Source of the DNA: an uncultured Clostridia bacterium
Lineage (GTDB): Bacteria; Bacillota; Clostridia; UBA1381
Length of the DNA: 64,000 bases
Assembly: GCA_910585485.1 (NCBI GenBank)
Contig: CAJUEZ010000003.1
Coordinates: forward strand, 26,058 to 90,057
Direction of reading: 5' to 3'
Below are positions 39,713 to 47,474 of this stretch, piece by piece. Position 1 is the first letter of the stretch; each line of letters starts with the position of its first letter. The notes beneath the pieces are model-generated. The model did no database searches, was not told where the DNA came from, and saw only the letters and a list, made by a program, of their open reading frames with translations. A program made the translations under genes and the position numbers.

Positions 39713-40969
39713 TCATTTTTGGATTTGTTTTATAAGGGCGATTATACCGAGTGTGAACACTATAAGTCCTCCGGCTATAAACGAAATCAGCACAGGCATG
39801 GGAAATTTGCCGGGTGCTGTTTTTTCGTTGTCCGCAATCGGTGCGGGAGAGAGGCTTTCCTGTGTGTAGTTCATTATTTCCTCATACGATAGAAGACTTT
39901 TTCCCATTCCGAGACGAAGCAAGGAATACGAGCCGTTTTCATTGTGGAGAATTGCGAAGCTGTATTCGGGAGTTTCGCTGTTATTCTCGTAATAAATATC
40001 TGACATAAGCACGAAAATATTTTCATCATCTATGTTGTACACTCCTATAAGATCCAAAATTTTTGTTGCGAAATATGAGTCGAATCCGCCGGTATAATAG
40101 TAGAAACCGTTGTTATAGCAAAATCCGCGGGAAAGAAGAGTGTTTACGGGTGGTTTTTCAGGGGGTATTTTGAATATGCTGTTCATAACAAAGTCTATAA
40201 AATCACTGCTGACAATCGATACATTGTTGTATCCCAGACTGCTGCTGTTCCCTGATGAAGCGGGAATATCAGTTATAATTTGAAAATTTTTGTGAGTATA
40301 TAGAATGTATTTAAAAAGTGTGTCATAATCGTAATCCCTGATGTCAAAGCTCATAATATCCGCGCATGCGGTTAAAAGAGTTTTGATATTGTTTTTTTCA
40401 GCGTCGGACATGATGTTTATTTTATTTTCAAAGGGATAATTTGATATAATATCCTTTTTTAAATCATTAAGAAAAGCGGACACATTCTTTGATGGCTGAT
40501 AAGAAATGATTTTCCCTTTTTCATAGCCCGCTATATACGATATTGTATCATATTCCACAGTGTAAGCTTGCGTAAAGGTGTCGCTTTGCATTGTAAAAAA
40601 TTCGTTGGTCGTTTTTGAAGCGGAGGTTGTGCTGAAAACTATATAATTATTCTCACCGTTTGCTGTTAATCCGAGTTTATAAGTATTTTCTCCTCCGTAT
40701 GGAAATGTAAGAGTATCGGTGCATTGTATACCATCCGAATTATCGTATGCCTCACATACTATAGATGATTCCGTGATATAAACTATTAAAAGCGAATCAC
40801 GGTTTTCAAAATTTTTTATGCCGGAGTACACAATTCCTTTTCCACCGTCAAATATACCGTGTTCCTTTATTTTATCTGAAAGTACCTCGTCAAACTGTGT
40901 CGAGGCAAATGATGTAACAGGCATCATAATAAATAAAAATACAAAAGTTAAAAACAATTTTTTCACCAT
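39713..40969 (-). CDS. Secreted, C-terminally membrane-anchored protein of unknown function
   Basis: This 418-residue protein has a signal peptide (VKKLFLTFVFLFIMMPVTSF, cut near ASA/ST) and one C-terminal helix (PVLISFIAGGLIVFTLGIIA) followed by KQIQK. The roughly 350 residues between should face outside; they are rich in Tyr, Asn and Ser and contain no repeat or motif I recognise. GGAGG lies five bases before ATG 40969. It is convergent with GH3 without a gap. It could be a surface sensor or adhesin, but nothing in the sequence supports a specific call. Confidence 0.75.
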   Translation of the reverse strand: MVKKLFLTFVFLFIMMPVTSFASTQFDEVLSDKIKEHGIFDGGKGIVYSGIKNFENRDSLLIVYITESSIVCEAYDNSDGIQCTDTLTFPYGGENTYKLGLTANGENNYIVFSTTSASKTTNEFFTMQSDTFTQAYTVEYDTISYIAGYEKGKIISYQPSKNVSAFLNDLKKDIISNYPFENKINIMSDAEKNNIKTLLTACADIMSFDIRDYDYDTLFKYILYTHKNFQIITDIPASSGNSSSLGYNNVSIVSSDFIDFVMNSIFKIPPEKPPVNTLLSRGFCYNNGFYYYTGGFDSYFATKILDLIGVYNIDDENIFVLMSDIYYENNSETPEYSFAILHNENGSYSLLRLGMGKSLLSYEEIMNYTQESLSPAPIADNEKTAPGKFPMPVLISFIAGGLIVFTLGIIALIKQIQK

Positions 40970-41147
40970 TACCACCTCCGTAAATAATAGTTTTTCCCGA
41001 AATTTAAAATTTTTTCAAAAATTCTATTAAAATATTTATCAATATATGGTACAATGATTAAGGATGAGTTTGCGAATATGTTTTAAGTTAAACCTTAATT
41101 TATATGTGTGATGATGATTTATATCAGGGAGTGGAATGGAGAATAAC

Positions 41148-41681
41148 ATGCTGAAAGCAATAGAAAAAATACTGATAACTAAAAACGAGATAGATAAAAA
41201 GGTAAAATTACTGGGCGAAAGAATCAGTAATGATTACGCGGGCCGAGAAATAGTTCTTTTGATTATACTTAAAGGAAGTATTGCCTTTGCAGCGGATCTC
41301 ATGCGTGAGATTACAGCGGATGTGAGGCTTGATTTCATGCAAATATCAAGTTACGGCTCGTCTACTGTTTCGGGAGAACTGAAAATATTAAAAGACGCTC
41401 AGTCGGAACTTGGCGGAAAAGACGTTATTATCGTAGAGGACATTATAGACAGCGGTAAAACATTAAAATTGCTTACCAATCTTTTAAGCGAGCGCGGAGC
41501 GAAAACGCGTATATGCGCGCTGCTTTCGAAACCTGCAAGACGCGAGGTGGATATAGATGTTCAATATCTCGGTTTTGAGATAGAGGATGAATTTGTTGTG
41601 GGATACGGACTCGATTATGACGAGCGTTTTCGCAATCTTCCATATATAGGAGTTTTGAAAAAAGAGGTTTATGGTGACTGA
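41148..41681 (+). CDS. hpt: Hypoxanthine phosphoribosyltransferase
   Basis: Hpt salvages hypoxanthine or guanine with PRPP to make IMP or GMP. The 177-residue enzyme has LLIILKGSIAFAADLMR, the flexible-loop region FMQISSYGSSTVSG, the PRPP motif VIIVEDIIDSGKT near residue 98 and GYGLDYDERFRNLPYIG at the end. The start MLKAIEKILI matches homologues and has GGAG six bases upstream; an ATG 12 bases earlier (41136) is possible. It is followed at once by the radical SAM gene. Confidence 0.95.
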   Translation: MLKAIEKILITKNEIDKKVKLLGERISNDYAGREIVLLIILKGSIAFAADLMREITADVRLDFMQISSYGSSTVSGELKILKDAQSELGGKDVIIVEDIIDSGKTLKLLTNLLSERGAKTRICALLSKPARREVDIDVQYLGFEIEDEFVVGYGLDYDERFRNLPYIGVLKKEVYGD

Positions 41682-41682
41682 T

Positions 41683-43347
41683 ATGAAAGTTTTACTTGCG
41701 GCGGTAAACGCTAAATATATACATACTTCTCTCAGTGTGCGCACTCTCAGCGCGTACGCGGCGCGCGATAATGTTGAATTTGCGGAATACACTATAAATG
41801 AGCGCGCGGAAGATATACTCCGTTCAATTTATTTAAAGAAAGCCGATGCTGTGCTCTTTTCTTGTTATATCTGGAATATAAAAATGTGTCTTGATATTGC
41901 GGATATGCTTAAAAAGGCATCGCACTCAACCAAGATAATTTTGGGCGGACCGGAGGTAAGTTATGATGATTCATATATAGAGAATTATGACTTTGTGGAT
42001 GGAATTATGCGTGGAGAAGGTGAGGAAACCTTTAAAGAGTGGCTTGAAAAAGGCGATAACATAAAGGGAATGACATATCGAAAAGGTAAGGAAATAATCA
42101 GAAACGCGGATAGGGAACCGATACACGATATAACTTCTATACCGTTTCCGTACACAAGCGATGACTTGCGTAAAAATAAAGGAAAACTTATATATTATGA
42201 ATCAAGCCGCGGCTGCCCGTTCAAATGCAGCTATTGTCTTTCATCAACAACTCATAATGTGCGTTTTCGTGACCTTGAAACGGTTAAGAACGAATTACTG
42301 TTTTTTATTAAGCATGATGTCAGGATAGTAAAATTTGTCGACAGGACATTTAATGCGGACAGGAAGAGAAGCTATGAACTTATAAAGTTTTTAATTGACA
42401 ATGCAGGAGATACCACGTTTCATTTTGAGGTTGCGGCGGATCTTATAAATGATGAACTTATCGCCTTGTTTAAAACTGCTCCGAAGGGACTTTTTCAGCT
42501 TGAAATAGGAGTGCAGTCCACAAATGACGAGGTGATTTCGGCAATAGACAGAAAAACTGATTTTAATCTGATAAAAAAAGCGGTGCGCCTTATACATGAG
42601 GCGGGAACTGTGCATATGCACCTTGACCTTATAGCGGGACTGCCGTTTGAGGATATAAATTCGTTTAAAAATTCTTTTGACGATGTGTTTGCTCTTCGTC
42701 CGCATGTGCTTCAGTTGGGATTTTTAAAGCTTCTGCGCGGAACTAAGATACGCAGTGAGTCGGATAAATACGGGTATCAGTATAGTTCAAAACCACCATA
42801 TGAGATAATAAGAAATGACTTTGTTTCATACGATGATATTCTTCTTTTAAAAGGTGTTGAAGAAGTGTTTGAAAAATATTATAACAGTTCTGTTTTTTTG
42901 AATTCAATGGAATATCTTCTGCAAAAATATTCGTCCCCGTTTGATTTTTTTGCTAATCTGTGGAGTTTTTATTCAAACGGCGGATATCATCTTGCGGGAC
43001 AGTCGAGGAATAATCTTTACAAGATATTATCGGATTTTTTGGACGATGACTTGTTTAAGGATATATTGAAACTTGACTACTTTATAAACAATAAAGGCGC
43101 AAATACTCCGTCATGGGCGCTTAGAGAATATAACAGAAAGCTTCTTGGCGAGCGTTTTGAAATTCTCACGGAGGATTTTATATCGGAAAATTTAAGCGAA
43201 TATAACGGAATGGCAACTAAGGATATAATCAAAAATCTTACTTTTGAAGAGTTTGAATATGATGTTTTGGGAGATAAAAAAAGGAAGAAGAATATAATAA
43301 TTTTTGATAATAAATATGACAGAAGGGTAAGGATATATAAGGATTAG
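41683..43347 (+). CDS. B12-binding-domain radical SAM protein (DUF4080 type)
   Basis: This 554-residue protein has an N-terminal cobalamin-binding-like domain (LLAAVNAKYIHTSLSVRTL through IILGGPEVSYD, residues about 1-130). The radical SAM core follows with the cluster motif CPFKCSYC near residue 180 and the downstream FQLEIGVQSTNDE. The C-terminal 150 residues fit the DUF4080 extension seen in many Clostridia. Substrate and product are unknown. ATG 41683 has GGTGA upstream and lies one base after the hpt stop; an earlier ATG at 41671 overlaps hpt. Confidence 0.88.
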   Translation: MKVLLAAVNAKYIHTSLSVRTLSAYAARDNVEFAEYTINERAEDILRSIYLKKADAVLFSCYIWNIKMCLDIADMLKKASHSTKIILGGPEVSYDDSYIENYDFVDGIMRGEGEETFKEWLEKGDNIKGMTYRKGKEIIRNADREPIHDITSIPFPYTSDDLRKNKGKLIYYESSRGCPFKCSYCLSSTTHNVRFRDLETVKNELLFFIKHDVRIVKFVDRTFNADRKRSYELIKFLIDNAGDTTFHFEVAADLINDELIALFKTAPKGLFQLEIGVQSTNDEVISAIDRKTDFNLIKKAVRLIHEAGTVHMHLDLIAGLPFEDINSFKNSFDDVFALRPHVLQLGFLKLLRGTKIRSESDKYGYQYSSKPPYEIIRNDFVSYDDILLLKGVEEVFEKYYNSSVFLNSMEYLLQKYSSPFDFFANLWSFYSNGGYHLAGQSRNNLYKILSDFLDDDLFKDILKLDYFINNKGANTPSWALREYNRKLLGERFEILTEDFISENLSEYNGMATKDIIKNLTFEEFEYDVLGDKKRKKNIIIFDNKYDRRVRIYKD

Positions 43348-43379
43348 GAACGGTAATAACCGGCAAATATCCGCTTAAT

Positions 43380-43796
43380 TTAAACCAATTTATATTTTGG
43401 CTTTTCTTCATCAAAAAAAAGATACCTGATATAATCGTCAGTAATTATACATACAGGACTTAAAAGAAACCATAAAATCATGTATGGCAGACAAATCTGT
43501 CCCATAATATTAAGCGGCATATCGCTGTAACTCCATACGTCAAGACCTAACCATAAATTGAGGATACATCCTGTGATGAATTCCAAAAGAGTGATTATAA
43601 ATGTGCCTATAATCATTTGTATGGGCAGGGGAACATCCCATGTGTATTTTTCATTTATAAGTCCGAGAAGCACAAAGCAAAGTCCGCCGAGAATGAACAT
43701 ACTCCAGTGTGAATATCCGCGCCATAGAAGTTCAATCAGCAAATAAACTATTCCTCCAAACGAGAAGAGAAATGAGTATTTTAATAAATTAGCCAT
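43380..43796 (-). CDS. Putative membrane protein (ABC_trans_CmpB-like)
   Basis: The 138-residue protein has four hydrophobic helices. The segments FSFGGIVYLLIELLWRGYSH, LEFITGCILN, LDVWSYSDMPLNIMGQICLP and ILWFLLSP resemble the PF06541 group of putative ABC transporter permeases in Clostridia. The ATPase partner is not here, and the PF06541 label itself rests on little experiment. ATG 43796 follows GAAAGGA; the longer frame would cover that site. It is convergent with the radical SAM gene. Confidence 0.65.
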   Translation of the reverse strand: MANLLKYSFLFSFGGIVYLLIELLWRGYSHWSMFILGGLCFVLLGLINEKYTWDVPLPIQMIIGTFIITLLEFITGCILNLWLGLDVWSYSDMPLNIMGQICLPYMILWFLLSPVCIITDDYIRYLFFDEEKPKYKLV

Positions 43797-43863
43797 ATGA
43801 TAATTCCTTTCTGTATACAAATTACAATTTTTATTATTATATGACCGATATGAAAAAAATAAT

Positions 43864-43896
43864 CAAAAAATGCCGTATACTATTGTATACGGCATT
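43864..43896 (-). terminator. Terminator of the recJ-gyrB gene run
   Basis: Twelve-base-pair stem AATGCCGTATAC / GTATACGGCATT with a four-base loop and six Ts on the minus strand, just after gyrB. Confidence 0.93.
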
Positions 43897-43905
43897 AATA
43901 GTTGA

Positions 43906-45834
43906 TTAAATATCAAGATTTGAAACATATTTTGCGTGCTGTTCAATAAATTCGCGTCTTGGTTCAACCTTATCGCCCATGAGAATAGTGAAGGTTTGGT
44001 CAGCTATAATAGCGTCTTCAATATCCACTTTGAGCATGGTTCTCTTGGCTGGGTCCATAGTAGTTTCTTTAAGTTCGGCAGGGTCCATTTCTCCAAGACC
44101 TTTATAACGCTGAACTTTTGCTCCCGGACCAAGTTCCGCAATAAGACGGTCACGCTCATCCTCGTCAAACGCAAAGTGTTCTTCAAGGTTCTTATTTTTA
44201 CCCTTGAACACTTTGAAAAGCGGCGGCTGAGCGATGTATATATTGCCGTTTTCGATAAGCGGACGCATATATCTGAAGAAGAAGGTCAGAAGAAGTGTTC
44301 TGATATGCGCGCCATCGACATCGGCATCAGCCATAATAACAATTTTACCGTATTTCAGATTATTAATATCAAAATCCTCGCCGATTCCCGTGCCGAGAGC
44401 CTGTATTATAGGCAGCAGCTTTTCATTTGAGTAAACCTTATCAATACGTGATTTCTCAACGTTAAGCATTTTACCCCATAGCGGAAGAATAGCCTGAAAA
44501 CGTCTGTTACGTCCCTGCTTAGCGCTGCCTCCGGCACTATCTCCCTCGACTATAAACAACTCGGCATAATCAGCGCCTTCATCGGTACACTTTGCGAGTT
44601 TACCCAAAAGCGAGGAATTGGAAGCGTTTGAATTTTTTCTTGTAAGTTCTCTCGCGCGCTTTGCCGCCTCTCGCGCTCTCGATGCTGTGAGAGTTTTTTC
44701 CACTATTGTTTTGGCAATACGCGGGTTTTCCTCGAAGAATGCGGACAGCTTGTCGTTTAATGCGTTTTCAACGAGAGTTCTCGCCTCGCTGTTTCCGAGT
44801 TTTGTCTTTGTTTGTCCCTCGAACTGCGCCTCTACAACTTTGACGCTGATAACCGCTGTGAGTCCCTCTCGGGTATCTTCACCCGAAAGATTAGGGTCTT
44901 TTTCTTTAAGAAGATTATATTTTCTCGCATAATCATTCACAACACGCGTAAGACCTGCTTTAAAGCCTGTTTCGTGTGTGCCGCCGTCACCTGTGTGAAT
45001 ATTGTTCGCGAAACTCAGAAGCGCTTCGGAATATGCCGTGGTGTACTGCATTGCTACTTCTACCATCATATCGTTTCGAGTTGCCTCAAAGTATATAATC
45101 TCATCATGAAGAGGGTCTTTATTTTTATTGATGTACTGAACAAATTCTTTTATGCCACCCTCTGCGTGAAGTGTGACAGTTTCCGGATTTTCATTTCTGA
45201 AATCGGTAAGAAGAATTTTTACACCCTTGTTTAAAAATGCCTGCTCACGAAGTCTTTTTAAAAGAACATCGTAATCAAATTCAAGCACTTCAAATATTTC
45301 GCCGTCAGGCTTAAAGGTGATTTTTGTTCCTGTTTTATCTGTATCGCCGATAACCTTTAGCTTGCATGTCGGCTTACCGCGCTCATAGCTTTGATAATGT
45401 ATGTGCTCGCCGTCTGAAACCTCAACCTCTAATTTCTCTGACAGCGCGTTAACAACGGAAGAACCAACACCGTGTAAACCTCCTGAAACTTTATATCCGC
45501 CTCCGCCGAATTTTCCGCCCGCGTGAAGAATTGTAAGAACGACCTCAACAGTCGGAATACCTTGCTGCGGATGAATACCGACAGGGATACCGCGTCCGTT
45601 GTCAGTAACGGTCACGGAGTTATCGGGGTTAATATCAACCTTTATTTCGCTGCAATAGCCCGCAAGCGCTTCATCTATTGAGTTATCAACAATTTCGTAT
45701 ACAAGATGATGCAGACCTGCCGAAGATGTCGAGCCGATATACATACCGGGACGCTTTCTGACAGCGTCAAGTCCTTCAAGTACCTGAATCTGACTTTCGT
45801 CATAGGTAGTCTCAATCTTTTCTAAATCACTCAT
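43906..45834 (-). CDS. gyrB: DNA gyrase subunit B
   Basis: GyrB supplies ATP-driven strand passage for negative supercoiling. The 642-residue protein has the GHKL ATPase with YEIVDNSIDEALAG, VTDNGRGIPVG and GGLHGVGSSVVNALS. The transducer follows, then the TOPRIM part with AELFIVEGDSAGGSAKQGRNR and KIVIMADADVDGAHIRTLL, and the C-terminal IQRYKGLGEM-type segment (VQRYKGLGEMDPAEL) and REFIEQHA. Length is that of Gram-positive GyrB without the E. coli insert. AAGGAG precedes ATG 45834. It is the last gene of a six-gene run; gyrA is not adjacent. Confidence 0.97.
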   Translation of the reverse strand: MSDLEKIETTYDESQIQVLEGLDAVRKRPGMYIGSTSSAGLHHLVYEIVDNSIDEALAGYCSEIKVDINPDNSVTVTDNGRGIPVGIHPQQGIPTVEVVLTILHAGGKFGGGGYKVSGGLHGVGSSVVNALSEKLEVEVSDGEHIHYQSYERGKPTCKLKVIGDTDKTGTKITFKPDGEIFEVLEFDYDVLLKRLREQAFLNKGVKILLTDFRNENPETVTLHAEGGIKEFVQYINKNKDPLHDEIIYFEATRNDMMVEVAMQYTTAYSEALLSFANNIHTGDGGTHETGFKAGLTRVVNDYARKYNLLKEKDPNLSGEDTREGLTAVISVKVVEAQFEGQTKTKLGNSEARTLVENALNDKLSAFFEENPRIAKTIVEKTLTASRAREAAKRARELTRKNSNASNSSLLGKLAKCTDEGADYAELFIVEGDSAGGSAKQGRNRRFQAILPLWGKMLNVEKSRIDKVYSNEKLLPIIQALGTGIGEDFDINNLKYGKIVIMADADVDGAHIRTLLLTFFFRYMRPLIENGNIYIAQPPLFKVFKGKNKNLEEHFAFDEDERDRLIAELGPGAKVQRYKGLGEMDPAELKETTMDPAKRTMLKVDIEDAIIADQTFTILMGDKVEPRREFIEQHAKYVSNLDI

Positions 45835-45873
45835 ACGTTTAATCTCCTTATCTTAATTCTATCCTCATTTATC

Positions 45874-46122
45874 CTAACGTAAACCGCGTTTTGCCAATAT
45901 TTTTGAAGAAACGGAGGATATAAAAACTTTGGTTTTGCCTTTGTCATTTACTACAACGAACGATTTAGGCAAATCGTCGGTAGAGTTTATAATCAAACCG
46001 CTTTTTTGTGACTTGGCGAGAAAGTTTCTCCCGAGTCTTGAAACGGTTGTATTATCCATATCAAAAATTCCTATAATATCTTTTGTGCTTACAACAATAT
46101 TTTCCTCAACTCTCATGTACAT
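45874..46122 (-). CDS. remB: RemB/YaaB-like DUF370 regulator
   Basis: This 82-residue protein starts MYMRVEENIVVSTKDIIGIF and has FDMDNTTVSRLGRNFL and KTKVFISSVSSKILAKR, matching the DUF370 proteins found between recF and gyrB in Firmicutes. In B. subtilis the related RemA/RemB activate matrix genes as DNA-binding rings; the function of YaaB itself is less clear. GGGAGGG lies before ATG 46122. It starts on the base after the recF stop. Confidence 0.88.
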   Translation of the reverse strand: MYMRVEENIVVSTKDIIGIFDMDNTTVSRLGRNFLAKSQKSGLIINSTDDLPKSFVVVNDKGKTKVFISSVSSKILAKRGLR

Positions 46123-47217
46123 TTACTTTCCCTCCCTTAAAGCTGAGCCGTTTTTTATGTGAAACAGTTTCGTGCTGCCGGTGCTTTCTATAAGGTCGGT
46201 GTCTGTTGAGGTGATGAGCACCTGCTTGTCACGTATTTTTTGCGACAAATACATTCGTCTGTTTATATCAAGCTCGCTCATTATATCATCAAGCAGAAGA
46301 ACCGGATATTCGCCTTTGATGGATTGCAGATAATCCGCCTGCGCGATTTTCATTGAAAGAGCCGCTGTGCGCTGCTGTCCCTGAGAAGCGTATATCCGCG
46401 CCTCGTTTTCGTTTACGGAGATATGCAAATCGTCTCTCTGAACTCCGACCTGCGCTGAGGCAAACTCTATCTCGCGTCGCTGATTGCGCTCAAAGTATTT
46501 GAATATTGAACTTTTATCAATCCCCTCGGATTTAGTGCCGGGGGAGTAGGATATTTTCAAAATTTCGCCTGAGATTTCCCGCTGTATTTTTGACGCGAAG
46601 CCGTCAATCAGGTTTATAAACTCAATGCGGTATTCCATTATTTTAGAAGCCTCTAATGCAAGCTGTTCATTCCATACTGAAAGCATCACGTCCGAATGCG
46701 CTCCCTGTTTTTTGAGCGCTTTTAAAAGGCTGTTCTTTTGCGCGAGGACTTTGTGATAATCTATAAGGCTTGTAAGATACCTCGGATAAAGCTGACTTAT
46801 TGATGAATCCATAAAACGTCTGCGTGAGGACGGAGCGCCTTTGACCAGGTCGAGATCCTCCGGAGAGAACATAACCACATTCAGATAGTTCATCAGCATA
46901 CTCAGCTTTGTTATCTGCACGTGATTAATTTTGATGTTCTTTTTCCCATTTTTGATAAGACGCATTGAAGCGCTGTAATCACGATTGTTATCATGAAATT
47001 CCAAAGACAGCTTGGAAAACTCTTCTCCAAATTTGATAAGTTCCTTATCGGATTTCGCTCTGTGACTTCTGCCCTGCGAGAAGAGATACACAGCCTCTAA
47101 AATATTCGTTTTGCCCTGCGCGTTATCACCGTAAATAACATTTGTATACGGTGAAAATTCGATTTTCTCTTTAGAGTAATTTCTAAAATTTGATAGCGAT
47201 AGGGAAGAAATATACAT
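46123..47217 (-). CDS. recF: DNA replication and repair protein RecF
   Basis: RecF is an SMC-like ATPase that helps load RecA at gaps and stalled forks. The 364-residue protein has SNFRNYSKEKIEF, Walker A GDNAQGKTN (residues 30-38), LFSQGRSHRAKSDKELI, the signature YASQGQQRTAALSMKIAQ and Walker B YPVLLLDDIMSELD. ATG 47217 comes directly after the yaaA stop, with GGAGCAG inside the end of yaaA, so it is translationally coupled. Position after yaaA is the classical one. Confidence 0.96.
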   Translation of the reverse strand: MYISSLSLSNFRNYSKEKIEFSPYTNVIYGDNAQGKTNILEAVYLFSQGRSHRAKSDKELIKFGEEFSKLSLEFHDNNRDYSASMRLIKNGKKNIKINHVQITKLSMLMNYLNVVMFSPEDLDLVKGAPSSRRRFMDSSISQLYPRYLTSLIDYHKVLAQKNSLLKALKKQGAHSDVMLSVWNEQLALEASKIMEYRIEFINLIDGFASKIQREISGEILKISYSPGTKSEGIDKSSIFKYFERNQRREIEFASAQVGVQRDDLHISVNENEARIYASQGQQRTAALSMKIAQADYLQSIKGEYPVLLLDDIMSELDINRRMYLSQKIRDKQVLITSTDTDLIESTGSTKLFHIKNGSALREGK

Positions 47218-47448
47218 TTATTCTGCTCCTACTGTAATTTCAACCGTTTCATCCTCAAACGCGACTGTTACTATATCGCCCGCGCGGATTTTTTTGCCGC
47301 GCATTTCGCATTCCTCGCCGTTTACGGATACGATTCCGTCTTGAATCATATCCTTTGCCATAGCGCCGCTTTCGGCAAGCGCCGAGAATTTTAAAAGCTG
47401 GTCAAGCTTGATGTATTCTGTTGTTATGTTTATGTTCATTTTTTCCAT
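47218..47448 (-). CDS. yaaA: S4-domain protein YaaA
   Basis: This 76-residue protein consists of one S4 RNA-binding domain: YIKLDQLLKFSALAESGAMA, DGIVSVNGEECEMRGKKIRAG and DIVTV. The member next to recF is widely conserved in Firmicutes and is linked to ribosome or replication-region functions without a firm role. GAGGAAA lies upstream of ATG 47448; a second Met at codon 4 is possible. It normally sits between dnaN and recF; here the gene before it is relA, 26 bases away. Confidence 0.92.
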   Translation of the reverse strand: MEKMNINITTEYIKLDQLLKFSALAESGAMAKDMIQDGIVSVNGEECEMRGKKIRAGDIVTVAFEDETVEITVGAE

Positions 47449-47474
47449 AACTTCTGTTTCCTCATTTTATCTGA

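Noticed and set aside
43906..47448. oriC with DnaA boxes near recF-gyrB
   Set aside because: I looked for TTATCCACA-type boxes and saw no cluster in any intergenic gap; dnaA and dnaN are absent.
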